DNA of 35,220 bases from Prevotella sp. P5-50 (GCF_002251295.1 NZ_NPJA01000032.1:1-35220); one strand, 5' to 3'. Counted from the first letter of the stretch, positions 25,651 to 33,819 are shown. The notes: generated by a model not told the origin, from the sequence alone. Numbers and translations: made by a program.

Positions 25651-27021
25651 CTATTTCAACAGTCCAAACTGATGAAGGAATATGAATAGAATCGCCATCG
25701 GACAGATGTATTTCACCAAGAAGAGGTAGATATGAAACAAACGGGCGTACCACTCGCTACGAAGCGTTCCCCAGTTGGTAAACTCCTCACGCACTACCTT
25801 ATGAGGTACAAACCATCCGATAAAGATACAAGTCAAGAATCCCACAACAGGTAGGAATATTTGTCCTGTAATGAAGTCAAACCAATCAAAAAGTGCCTTT
25901 CCACCGAAGACAAGGATATCGGTCGCTCCCAGCGACAACGAGCAGAACGCACCGATGATAGCTGTTGATATGGTCACTATAAGGGCAGCTTTCTTGCGCG
26001 ACAGGGTAAACTCTTCTTGGAAGAAAGCTGTACTTACTTCATGAAGCGACATGAGCGATGTCAGTCCTGCCAGACTCAGCAACACAAAGAATAACAACGA
26101 CACAAAATAACCCACTATGGGAATGGCACCAAATGCTTGCGAGAAGACGTTGGGCAATGTGATGAATATGAGTGAAGGACCACTATCTGGATTGACACCA
26201 ACAGAGAAGGCCGCAGGAAATATCATCAGTCCTGCAAGAATAGCAACAACGCTGTCGATGATAGCAATCTGCGTTGCTGACGTAGTGATATTGGTGTATC
26301 TGGAGAAGTAACTGGCATAGGTACACAAACAGCCCATCGCGATACTCAGCGAATAGAAGCTCTGTCCCAATGCACTAAGGAAAACATCGCCAGTCATCTT
26401 CGACATATCAGGTTTAAACAGAAATTCTATGCCTTTACCCGCATTAGGCAACATACACGAAGCCACAACAATGATGAGCAGAAGGATAAACAGTGTGGGC
26501 ATCATCATCTTCGATGCCTTCTCAATACCATCGCGCACACCATGTTCAATAATCAAATAAGCGATACCAAGCATGACGAAGGTCCATAAAACAGGGCGAA
26601 CAGGATCAGAGGAAAGCTCGGCAAAATAGGTTTTGAAATAGTCTGGTGTGCCTTGCAACTGACCGATGAACGATGCCCAGATGTATTGCAGACACCATCC
26701 GGTGACAACGGCATAATATCCTGTAATGAGGAATCCAGTAAGCACACCCATATAGCCTACAAATTTCCAAGGGCTACCACCCGACAGTTTGGAGTACGCA
26801 CGCGCAGTATTAGACTGCCCATGGCGGCCCACAATAAACTCGCTAATCATACAGGGTATTCCCAACAACAGAACACAGGCGAGATAGATGATGATGAATA
26901 CAGCACCACCATTTTCACCAGCCATGTATGGGAAACGCCATACATTACCCAGTCCTACTGCTGAACCTGCCGTGGCAAGAATCACTCCGAGTTTGCTTCC
27001 AAATCCAGTTCTTTCTGTCAT
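25651..27021 (-). CDS. Sodium-dependent symporter, NSS (SNF) family, copy 2
   Basis: The 456-residue paralogue of the following gene shares GSAVGLGNVWRFPYMAGENG at the same position and VNPDSGPSLIFITLPNVFSQ in the middle. It differs most in the loop after helix 3 (SFIGQLQGTPDYFKTYFAEL) and in the last helices, which may set a different substrate preference. Its promoter region holds TAATTTTG on the minus strand (27048-27041) overlapping the divergent VanZ-like promoter. The two symporters may share a transcript; no terminator is seen in the 88-base gap. Confidence 0.93.
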   Translation of the reverse strand: MTERTGFGSKLGVILATAGSAVGLGNVWRFPYMAGENGGAVFIIIYLACVLLLGIPCMISEFIVGRHGQSNTARAYSKLSGGSPWKFVGYMGVLTGFLITGYYAVVTGWCLQYIWASFIGQLQGTPDYFKTYFAELSSDPVRPVLWTFVMLGIAYLIIEHGVRDGIEKASKMMMPTLFILLLIIVVASCMLPNAGKGIEFLFKPDMSKMTGDVFLSALGQSFYSLSIAMGCLCTYASYFSRYTNITTSATQIAIIDSVVAILAGLMIFPAAFSVGVNPDSGPSLIFITLPNVFSQAFGAIPIVGYFVSLLFFVLLSLAGLTSLMSLHEVSTAFFQEEFTLSRKKAALIVTISTAIIGAFCSLSLGATDILVFGGKALFDWFDFITGQIFLPVVGFLTCIFIGWFVPHKVVREEFTNWGTLRSEWYARLFHIYLFLVKYICPMAILFIFLHQFGLLK

Positions 27022-27036
27022 ATAAATCAGTTTTTG

Positions 27037-27068
27037 CTTGCAAAATTATAAAAAATTTCCTACATTTG
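27037..27068 (+). promoter_or_regulatory. Promoter of the VanZ-like gene, overlapping a divergent -7 box
   Basis: CTTG (27037-27040), a 20-base spacer and TACATTTG (27061-27068) lie 21 bases before the ATG. Within the spacer, the minus strand reads TAATTTTG (27048-27041), a -7 box for the symporter gene. The two polymerase footprints cannot be occupied at once. Confidence 0.7.
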
Positions 27069-27089
27069 CGCTCAAATTGTTATAATTGT

Positions 27090-27479
27090 ATGAATAAAAC
27101 AGCACAAATCATAAGAAAGTACCCATTATCGCTAATATGCATAGCCGTTATCTGGTATTTATCATTCTTCACTCCTCCAAAAACAGAGTTGGAAGATGTA
27201 CCCTTGATTGACAAGTGGGTACACATGATTATGTATGGTGGAACATGGACATTGGTATGGTTGGAATATCTCAGAAGTCATACACACCTCAACTACCGCA
27301 AACTATTTTGGTGGGTATGGTTGTTACCCATCATGATGAGTGGTATGATAGAATTATTGCAGGAATACTGTACCAATGGGCATCGGAGTGGCGATTGGCT
27401 TGATTTATTAGCCAATTCCATTGGCATCACACTTGCCACAGCAGTAGGCATGTTGGCCAAACGGTTGTTTTTTCGCTAA
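27090..27479 (+). CDS. VanZ-like family membrane protein
   Basis: A 129-residue protein with four hydrophobic segments: YPLSLICIAVIWYLSFF, the region around DKWVHMIMYGGTWTLVWL, FWWVWLLPIMMSGMIELL and LLANSIGITLATAVGML. The pattern DKxxHMxMYGG and E(L)LQEY...RSGDWLDLLANSIG is the VanZ signature. VanZ itself gives low-level teicoplanin resistance, but the wider family has no settled function, so resistance is not inferred. I chose the ATG at 27090 because it follows the promoter directly; the frame is open further upstream across the promoter and symporter start. Confidence 0.85.
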   Translation: MNKTAQIIRKYPLSLICIAVIWYLSFFTPPKTELEDVPLIDKWVHMIMYGGTWTLVWLEYLRSHTHLNYRKLFWWVWLLPIMMSGMIELLQEYCTNGHRSGDWLDLLANSIGITLATAVGMLAKRLFFR

Positions 27480-27559
27480 CACCAACAACACTAACTGAAA
27501 GTGGATATATCGTAGCTAAGCGACTATTTTTCCACCAGCAACAAGAACATGTCTTCGAC

Positions 27560-28042
27560 CTATGACTTATCACCCCACTTACAATAGGGATGTTGGCGAA
27601 GTTGGCTATTGTAATAACGGCGATCTCCAGTGACTTCAACTCCGATGAAATCGGGCAATTCTGCACTTTCATCAATCGATGACAATTCTACTTCAGCCAT
27701 AACAAGACCTGTATTGTCGCCATAAAATTCATCAACTTCAAACACATGTCCGCCATGACGCACAAGCCAACGAGTCTTATCGACAAGTCCCGGTTCACAG
27801 AGTAGCATCAACTGATGTCCCTCTTCAAGGGTTATCTCCTTCTCAAATTCATAGCGCGATAATCCACCATCGAGGCTCGGTCCCTTGATGGTGAGATAGG
27901 CACGTTCGTCACGTATGCGGACGCGAACAGTTCTTCCGCGCTCACTGCAGATATAACCCTGTTGGATATGACTATGAGCAAAAGCAAGTTTCTTGTAGGA
28001 ATCATCCCTGACAAGAAACTTGCGTTCGATTTCTGTAGCCAT
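27560..28042 (-). CDS. CYTH-domain (triphosphate tunnel) protein
   Basis: A 160-residue cytosolic protein opening with EIERKFLV (4-11), the ExExK-type metal site of the CYTH superfamily, followed by the basic and acidic strands that line the tunnel (RVRIRDERAYLTIKG, YEFEKEI, VFEVDEFYG, MAEVELSS). Members hydrolyse inorganic triphosphate or thiamine triphosphate, or make cAMP (class IV cyclases). The single domain without a CHAD partner fits a small triphosphatase. The start is three bases after a micro-gene in the prfB unit. Confidence 0.88.
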   Translation of the reverse strand: MATEIERKFLVRDDSYKKLAFAHSHIQQGYICSERGRTVRVRIRDERAYLTIKGPSLDGGLSRYEFEKEITLEEGHQLMLLCEPGLVDKTRWLVRHGGHVFEVDEFYGDNTGLVMAEVELSSIDESAELPDFIGVEVTGDRRYYNSQLRQHPYCKWGDKS

Positions 28043-28045
28043 CGT

Positions 28046-28186
28046 TTAAAGGACGGTTAATGCCCAAGCCATATAAAGCAAGCCGAGTGCAATAAAGCCA
28101 CCGATAATCCACCATATCAGTTTAGAACCCTTTTTCTCTTGTTTCTTGGCCCATGCTTCACGCTTGGCCTGATGTTGTTTACTCAT
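28046..28186 (-). CDS. 46-residue single-pass membrane micro-protein
   Basis: ATG at 28186 opens 46 codons with a strongly basic, Gln/Lys-rich N-terminus (MSKQHQAKREAWAKKQEKKG) and one hydrophobic helix (about 23-45, IWWIIGGFIALGLLYMAWAL). The topology would be N-in by the positive-inside rule. It ends three bases before the CYTH start and begins 46 bases after the prfB stop, so it fits tightly in the operon, which argues for a real gene. No family recognised. Confidence 0.65.
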   Translation of the reverse strand: MSKQHQAKREAWAKKQEKKGSKLIWWIIGGFIALGLLYMAWALTVL

Positions 28187-28232
28187 AATATTCAGTTTTT
28201 AGTGTTATATATTTCTATGTTCGAATATACGT

Positions 28233-29354
28233 TTATTCCTCATCGGTGGTAGGGAATTCCATGAGATAAGCCTTGATGAAACCGTCTATTTTTCCATTCA
28301 TCACGCCATCCACATCAGATGTCTGATAGTTGGTACGATGGTCTTTCACTCGTCTGTCGTCAAAGACATAACTGCGAATCTGACTTCCCCACTCTATTTT
28401 CTTCTTACCCGCCTCTATCTTAGCTTGCGCTTCAAGACGTTTCTTCATGGCGCGGTCGTAAAGTTGTGAACGAAGCAAAGCCATGGCGCGCTCCTTATTC
28501 TTGGGTTGGTCGCGCGTTTCGGTATTTTCAATGAGGATTTCCTCTTCCTCCCCTGTATCAGGATCAGTGTACCAATAGCGAAGGCGCACACCCGACTCCA
28601 CCTTATTGACGTTCTGTCCACCTGCACCGCTCGAACGGAAGGTATCCCACGAGAGTTTTGCCGGATCCACATACACCTCAATGGTATCGTCAACCAATGG
28701 TGTGACGAAAACAGAAGCAAAGGAAGTCATTCGCTTACCCTGTGCATTAAACGGGGATACTCTCACCAGTCGGTGCACACCGTTTTCACTTTTGAGATAT
28801 CCATAGGCATATTCTCCACCTTCAATCTGCATCGTGACACTCTTGATGCCAGCTTCATCACCTTCTTGAAGGTTGGAAATGCTCACTTTATACCCATGAG
28901 CTTCAGCCCATCGTTGATACATTCGCATGAGCATCGACGCCCAATCCTGACTTTCCGTACCTCCAGCTCCTGAGTTGATTTTGAGTACACACTCCATAGG
29001 ATCCTCCTTTTGACGGAGCATGTTCTTCAGTTCCAAGTCCTCAATGAGCGATATGGCGCGCTGATAGTCTGCATCGACTTCCTCTTCTGTAACCATCTCT
29101 TCCTTGTAGAAATCGAATGCCAGTTGGAGTTCGTCTGCTGCAGCTCGCACGTCATTATAGCCATCAATCCATTTCTTGATGGCTTTCACTTTCTTCATCT
29201 GTGCCTCAGCCCGCTTCTGATCCTCCCAGAAATCAGGTGCTTGTGTGCGCAGGTCTTCTTCTTCAAATTCTATTTTTTTCTCGTCGATCTTCAGATAATG
29301 ACGCAGTTTGTCAGTCCTATCGAGGACATCTTTCAGTTGGTCTTGTGTAATCAT
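28233..29354 (-). CDS. prfB: Peptide chain release factor 2
   Basis: A 373-residue release factor that reads UGA and UAA. The anticodon-like SPF (200-202, RVSPFNAQGKR) identifies RF2 rather than RF1, and GGQ (245-247, SSGAGGQNVNKV) is the peptidyl hydrolysis motif. The frame is continuous from MITQDQLKDVL; there is no in-frame UGA in the region near codon 25 where many prfB genes use a programmed +1 frameshift. It starts 35 bases after the acyl-CoA ligase stop and is probably co-transcribed from the promoter repeats at 31234-31351. Confidence 0.97.
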   Translation of the reverse strand: MITQDQLKDVLDRTDKLRHYLKIDEKKIEFEEEDLRTQAPDFWEDQKRAEAQMKKVKAIKKWIDGYNDVRAAADELQLAFDFYKEEMVTEEEVDADYQRAISLIEDLELKNMLRQKEDPMECVLKINSGAGGTESQDWASMLMRMYQRWAEAHGYKVSISNLQEGDEAGIKSVTMQIEGGEYAYGYLKSENGVHRLVRVSPFNAQGKRMTSFASVFVTPLVDDTIEVYVDPAKLSWDTFRSSGAGGQNVNKVESGVRLRYWYTDPDTGEEEEILIENTETRDQPKNKERAMALLRSQLYDRAMKKRLEAQAKIEAGKKKIEWGSQIRSYVFDDRRVKDHRTNYQTSDVDGVMNGKIDGFIKAYLMEFPTTDEE

Positions 29355-29389
29355 CGTGTCTGTTGGCGATAATAATTATATGAAAGACA

Positions 29390-31198
29390 TTAGTCTTCGT
29401 ACATCTTGTCGATTTCTGCCTTATAGTTTTCGTTGAGCACCCGACGTCGTATTTTCAGCGTATTAGTCAACTCGCCCTTTTCCATTGAGAATTGGTGGGG
29501 CAAGAGTGTGAATCGCTTCACCTGCTCATAGTGTGCCAGCTGCTGCTGAAGGGTATCAATTCTTTCCTTCATCATGGCATAGATTTGCGGATTAGCGCAA
29601 AGCTGTTCTCGATTTTCAAAGGCGATATTATGCGCACGTGCATACTCTTCAAGCATGCCATATACGGGGATGATGAGTGCCGAAACGAATTTGCGTTGGT
29701 CGGCAATGACAGCAATCTGGTCGATATACTTATCTACCAAGATTTTCGACTCTATCATCTGTGGTGCGATATACTTACCGTTAGAAGTCTTGAAGAGGTC
29801 TTTGATGCGCTCTTTGAGGAAGAGTTCACCATTTTTCAGGTATCCTGCATCACCAGTACGGAAGTAACCATCTTCTGTGAATGCCTGGCGGGTGAGGTCT
29901 TCACGGTTGTAGTATCCCTTGGTGATGGTGGGGCCTTTGAGCAGAATCTCGCCTTCATCGCTGATGCGGATATCGATGCCGTTGATGGGGCGCCCTACAC
30001 TTCCCACGGTATATGGTTTGTTGAGATGATCGCAACTGACGGTGGCAAGCGATTCGGTGAGTCCGTATCCCACTATCATATTAAGTCCGATGGAATGGAC
30101 AAATTCTTCCACATGCTCACTAACAGCAGCTCCTGCTGTGGGGAAGAAATGTGCATTTTCCAGTCCCAACTCTTTACGCACGAGCGAGAATACGGTGCGG
30201 TTGAGCAGTTCGTATTCGAGATGGAGTGCCATCGGTGGTTTCTTGCCAAGGCTGAGATACTCAATATTATGTTTTCTTCCTACTGCCAATGCATGATGGA
30301 ACAGTTTGCGCTGCACACTACTGGCATGGTCTATCTTCTCCATCACACCCTGATATACCTTTTCCCAGAATCGGGGCACACTCGACATACAGGTGGGATG
30401 CGTCTCGCGCATCGACTGCTGCACTTCTTGAGGATGGGTGTTTACTATCAGTGTAGCACCTTCAGAGAGGCAGAGAATAGCCCATCCACGCTCAAAGATA
30501 TGGGTATAGGGCAGGAAATTCATCACACGGTCGTGTTCATTGACATCAACACACTCGTCGTTGGCAATTATTGCCGCATGGAATTGTCCATGGGTCAGTA
30601 TCACGCCCTTAGAGTCTCCTGTGGTTCCGCTGGTATAGAGGATATTGGCAATGTCGTCGTTGTTAGCCTCGCGCTGACGCTGTTCCACCTCGGTCTGACG
30701 TGGCAGTTTGTCACCAAGTTTGAGGAAATCATCGAAATAGATGGCATTGGTATCATGTTCTGAGATATGCACCATGGCATCATAGACAATGATACGTTCC
30801 AGTGTGGGGCAGAGTGATACCACTCGGCGTGCCCGGTCGTACTGTTCTTGTTCGCCCACAAAGAGGAAACGCACCTTGGCGTCGTTGATCATGAACTGTA
30901 TTTGCTGCTCGCTACTGGTAGCATAGAAGGGTATGGTGACAGCCCTTACTCCCCATGCACCAAAGTCGCAGAAGAGATACTGAATGGAGTTTTGCGAGAA
31001 TATACCTATGTTTTCCTGTTCTTTCACTCCGATGTTGAGTAGCGCATTGCTGACTTGTTTAACGGTTGCAGAAAACTTATTCCACGACAACGACTTCCAT
31101 TCCTTGCCGCCAAAGTCCTGATAGATGAGTGCTTCGCGCTCGCCATATTTCTTAGCGAGGTCATGCACCAATACCGACATGTGGCTTCTTACTTGCAT
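29390..31198 (-). CDS. Long-chain fatty acid--CoA ligase family AMP-binding enzyme
   Basis: A 602-residue adenylate-forming enzyme, FadD15-like. The phosphate-binding loop YTSGTTGDSKG is at 188-198, GYGLTES and the YFRTGD hinge region follow, and the C-terminal KGELTNTLKIRR carries the catalytic Lys. It should activate fatty acids with ATP and CoA at the membrane, for recycling or uptake into phospholipid. A start at the second Met (MSVLVHDLA) is also possible. It is the first gene of a unit with prfB, a micro-protein and a CYTH protein, transcribed from two tandem promoters. Confidence 0.93.
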   Translation of the reverse strand: MQVRSHMSVLVHDLAKKYGEREALIYQDFGGKEWKSLSWNKFSATVKQVSNALLNIGVKEQENIGIFSQNSIQYLFCDFGAWGVRAVTIPFYATSSEQQIQFMINDAKVRFLFVGEQEQYDRARRVVSLCPTLERIIVYDAMVHISEHDTNAIYFDDFLKLGDKLPRQTEVEQRQREANNDDIANILYTSGTTGDSKGVILTHGQFHAAIIANDECVDVNEHDRVMNFLPYTHIFERGWAILCLSEGATLIVNTHPQEVQQSMRETHPTCMSSVPRFWEKVYQGVMEKIDHASSVQRKLFHHALAVGRKHNIEYLSLGKKPPMALHLEYELLNRTVFSLVRKELGLENAHFFPTAGAAVSEHVEEFVHSIGLNMIVGYGLTESLATVSCDHLNKPYTVGSVGRPINGIDIRISDEGEILLKGPTITKGYYNREDLTRQAFTEDGYFRTGDAGYLKNGELFLKERIKDLFKTSNGKYIAPQMIESKILVDKYIDQIAVIADQRKFVSALIIPVYGMLEEYARAHNIAFENREQLCANPQIYAMMKERIDTLQQQLAHYEQVKRFTLLPHQFSMEKGELTNTLKIRRRVLNENYKAEIDKMYED

Positions 31199-31233
31199 AA
31201 GCGTTTTTCCTTATTTATTATATATAATATGTG

Positions 31234-31264
31234 CAAAGGTACGAATAAGCGAGTGAAATACAAA
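31234..31264 (-). promoter_or_regulatory. Acyl-CoA ligase operon promoter, proximal copy
   Basis: TTTG (31264-31261), a 19-base spacer and TACCTTTG (31241-31234), 35 bases before the ATG. Confidence 0.85.
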
Positions 31265-31320
31265 GAAAAAACACTTTTTTTCTTTTATTTCCGAGCGTGA
31301 GTACCTAAGACGCATAGCAT

Positions 31321-31351
31321 CAAAGGTACGAATAAGCGAGTGAAATACAAA
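31321..31351 (-). promoter_or_regulatory. Acyl-CoA ligase operon promoter, distal copy
   Basis: An identical promoter in the second repeat copy. In copy 3 (31408-31438) the -7 box reads CACCTTTG and has probably lost activity. Confidence 0.75.
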
Positions 31352-31639
31352 GAAAAAAACACTTTTTTCTTTTATTTCCGAGCGTGAGTACCTAAGACGC
31401 ATGGCGTCAAAGGTGGTGCAAATCGAGTGAAATACAAAATAAATCACAATTTATTTTGCATTTCCGAGCAAGAGAAGGAAAAGACAGAAGGAGGAAAAAG
31501 CATGATCGGATGATTATCTGTAGCGGTTTGATCTAAAACTTTTTCTCTCACACCACATGACAACCATCCGACATGCCGACTATCAACGTTCTCAAGTTTG
31601 AGACTTTTCGAACGTATATACTATATTTTTCTAACTGTA

Positions 31640-32173
31640 TTATAGTGCAATACCGACCGACCAATACACAAAACCATGGTTTGGACTAAGTTCCGAACGT
31701 GAATTTACATAGCGGAAACCCACACCAAGGTTCAGGCCAATAGCCTTACTGTTCGCTGCATGAATATGGTGTATAGACAGGTCGTAATAGTTATTATTCC
31801 AATCAGGATGTCCCACAGGCCATGCCATTCTAAAGCGCACAGGAGTAAAACTTGTTCGTTTCTTATTCTGTTGGATGTCATAACCCACGCCAACACCCAA
31901 GGTATTGGTATTCATATAGGTTTTCACGCCATCCTTTCCCAAATGATGACTCATTCTCTCATACGTGCCAAACAGCTCTACGCGCTTACATTTTAGTCCA
32001 AAGTTGAAGTCATAACCATGCATGGACATACCCTTATTGCGTATAGAAAATACATGGTCAACATCAAGTGTAAGAAGCAGGGAATCTGGTTTTGCAGGTT
32101 TTGTGCATTGTGCATATAAAACATCACCCAGAAACACAATAAAAAAAAGAATAAATGATAGCTTTTTCTTCAT
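31640..32173 (-). CDS. Small secreted beta-barrel-like protein
   Basis: A 177-residue protein with a signal peptide (about 1-21, cleavage before QCTKPAK). The mature part alternates short beta-prone strands (FNFGLKCKRVELFGTYERM, TLGVGVGYDI, IGLNLGVGFRYV, FVYWSVGIAL), as in small eight-stranded outer-membrane barrels. I do not recognise the family. It has its own promoter (32235-32266) and stands alone. A hairpin at about 31588-31615 lies just past its stop codon. Confidence 0.7.
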   Translation of the reverse strand: MKKKLSFILFFIVFLGDVLYAQCTKPAKPDSLLLTLDVDHVFSIRNKGMSMHGYDFNFGLKCKRVELFGTYERMSHHLGKDGVKTYMNTNTLGVGVGYDIQQNKKRTSFTPVRFRMAWPVGHPDWNNNYYDLSIHHIHAANSKAIGLNLGVGFRYVNSRSELSPNHGFVYWSVGIAL

Positions 32174-32234
32174 AACTCTTCAAATGTAATTTTTTATTAA
32201 TATTGTTTGTGTTAGGAAATGTCCTTTTTACTCG

Positions 32235-32266
32235 CAAAATTAAACAAAAAACAGGAAATACACAAT
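32235..32266 (-). promoter_or_regulatory. Promoter of the small barrel-like protein gene
   Basis: ATTG, a 20-base spacer and TAATTTTG (32242-32235) on the minus strand, 61 bases before the ATG. Confidence 0.65.
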
Positions 32267-32350
32267 AACCGACAATTAAAATATCACACATTTTCTCATA
32301 GAAACAAAACATTTCGTCACTTCTCTCGCTGTTATATTAATAAAAAGGTG

Positions 32351-32358
32351 TAATTTTG
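32351..32358 (+). promoter_or_regulatory. -7 box for the M20 deacylase gene
   Basis: TAATTTTG lies 25 bases before the ATG. No TTTG at the expected distance. Confidence 0.6.
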
Positions 32359-32383
32359 CAAACAGGTTAATAACATACGAACG

Positions 32384-33451
32384 ATGACAAACAATATACA
32401 GCAAATGACCGTAGAGGCAGTGGGACTGCTGCAACAACTCATCAAAACACCATCGGTGAGCCGTGAAGAGAAAGCCGTTGCCGACCTGATGGAACAGCAA
32501 ATGAAGCTATGGGGACTGACTCCGAAACGTGTGGGCAACAACCTGATGCTTATCGGGAAACACGCCGAAGGCAAACCTACCCTACTGCTTAATGCACATA
32601 TCGACACGGTGAAACCCGTCAGCACATGGACACGCGATCCGTTTACACCAACCATCGAAGACGGACGCCTCTACGGACTGGGCGCTAACGACTGCGGCGG
32701 CGGACTTGTCAGTCTGCTTATGGTATATCGCGCACTCTGCAACGAAGACCTTGCCTACAATCTGGTTTATGTAGCCAGTGCAGAAGAGGAAGTCAGCGGC
32801 GCCAATGGATTTACGCTGATTCGCGAACAACTGCCACCTATTGATGTGGCTATCGTGGGCGAACCGACTGGCTTACAACCGGCTATTGCCGAGAAAGGAC
32901 TGATGGTGATCGATGCCGTGGCACACGGAAAGAGCGGACACGCAGCACGCAACGAAGGCGAAAATGCGATTTACAAAGCTTTGGACGATATACAATGGCT
33001 GCGCAACCATGAGTTTGAAAAGGTCAGTCCACTACTTGGTCCGACCAAAGCCACGGTAACAATTATCGGCGCTGGCACTCAACACAACGTGATTCCAGAC
33101 GAATGTAAATTCACCATCGATGTGCGCACCAACGAGTATTACCGCAACGAAGAACTCTGCCAATACCTACAGTCGCAGATGCAGAGCGAACTGAAAGCCC
33201 GTTCTTACCGGCTGTCATCCTCGTCGATTTCCACCGACCATCCCATAGTGAGCCGTTGTATCGACATGGGCATGACACCTTTTGGATCACCAACCCTGAG
33301 CGATCAGGCTCTTATGCCCTTTGCTTCGCTGAAACTCGGACCGGGCGAATCGAGTCGCAGTCATAGTGCAGATGAATATATAGGTATCGACGAGATTGGC
33401 AATGCCATTGTCACCTACATGGAACTGTTGCAATCCATTCATTTGAAATAG
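32384..33451 (+). CDS. argE: M20-family deacylase, ArgE-like
   Basis: The 355-residue metallopeptidase-fold enzyme has the M20 metal ligands: His72 and Asp74 (NAHIDTV), Asp103 (GANDCGG), Glu134-136 (AEEEVSG), Glu160 (VGEPT) and His327 (SRSHSADE). The length and order match ArgE/DapE amidohydrolases acting on acylated ornithine, citrulline or diaminopimelate. In Bacteroides the transcarbamylase uses N-succinylornithine, so this enzyme may remove succinate from succinylcitrulline rather than acetate from acetylornithine; that is inference from the lineage. No other arg gene is adjacent. The IS982 element lies 635 bases downstream. Confidence 0.82.
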   Translation: MTNNIQQMTVEAVGLLQQLIKTPSVSREEKAVADLMEQQMKLWGLTPKRVGNNLMLIGKHAEGKPTLLLNAHIDTVKPVSTWTRDPFTPTIEDGRLYGLGANDCGGGLVSLLMVYRALCNEDLAYNLVYVASAEEEVSGANGFTLIREQLPPIDVAIVGEPTGLQPAIAEKGLMVIDAVAHGKSGHAARNEGENAIYKALDDIQWLRNHEFEKVSPLLGPTKATVTIIGAGTQHNVIPDECKFTIDVRTNEYYRNEELCQYLQSQMQSELKARSYRLSSSSISTDHPIVSRCIDMGMTPFGSPTLSDQALMPFASLKLGPGESSRSHSADEYIGIDEIGNAIVTYMELLQSIHLK

Positions 33452-33592
33452 GCGTCAATGTGATTTACGGCAATCAAACCGAGAAAACATAAAAAACTCC
33501 CATTCCATCGGGTTTTACTTCGGCTTCAACCCTATTCGATTAGTATTTCCGACTGGCAAACCTCTTATAAATCATGCGCGCACACCTAATAA

Positions 33593-33616
33593 TATACGCG
33601 CGCGTACGCACACGCG
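33593..33616. repeat. Alternating purine-pyrimidine tract, copy 2
   Basis: Twenty-four bases alternate strictly (TATACG then CG and CA steps), followed after five bases by GCAAAATTTCGA. A shorter 13-base tract lies at 33573-33585. It parallels the tract at 358-383 and its flank. Confidence 0.6.
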
Positions 33617-33629
33617 ACGTCGCAAAATT

Positions 33630-33733
33630 TCGACCACTCGACCACCACAACGGCATAACACGCTATGTGTATGCAGCTTACGTGGGTGGTCGATTACGTT
33701 AACTCGGCGGTTTTCGACCACCATTCGACCACC
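33630..33733. repeat. TCGACCACC direct and inverted repeats
   Basis: TCGACCAC(C) occurs directly at 33630, 33638, 33714 and 33725 and inverted (GGTGGTCGA) at 33685-33693. The direct copies form two close pairs either side of the inverted copy. The arrangement resembles a multi-site protein target; no known factor is assigned. Confidence 0.75.
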
Positions 33734-33819
33734 AGACCCTCTGCCGTTGCCACCATAAAAACAGTCCATCCGCATAGCCGACAATACATGATTTGTATAT
33801 TCTGACGCCAGATAACATC

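Larger units (their letters stand above)
31234..31470 (-). repeat. Tandem 87-bp promoter repeats upstream of the acyl-CoA ligase gene
   Basis: Copies begin at 31234, 31321 and 31408, exactly 87 bases apart. Copies 1 and 2 differ at only a few positions; copy 3 is diverged and runs to about 31470. Each has CAAAGGTAC at one end and, in copies 1 and 2, GAGTACCTAAGAC near the other. An A/T-rich hairpin sits between; in copy 3 it is CAAAATAAAT with ATTTATTTTG, changed in sequence but still paired. The element is the same family as the folP repeats. A minus-strand open frame at 31211-31447 merely translates the repeat. Confidence 0.92.

Noticed and set aside
27090..27479. Glycopeptide resistance gene
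   Set aside because: Only a VanZ-like domain is present, with no vanHAX; the ddl in this window is a normal D-Ala-D-Ala ligase.
28233..29354. Programmed frameshift in prfB
   Set aside because: The frame is continuous through the usual site, with no in-frame UGA or CTT-TGA slip sequence.
31211..31447. 78-codon repeat protein
   Set aside because: The frame is a translation of the 87-bp promoter repeats; 87 is a multiple of three, so each copy reads in the same frame by chance.
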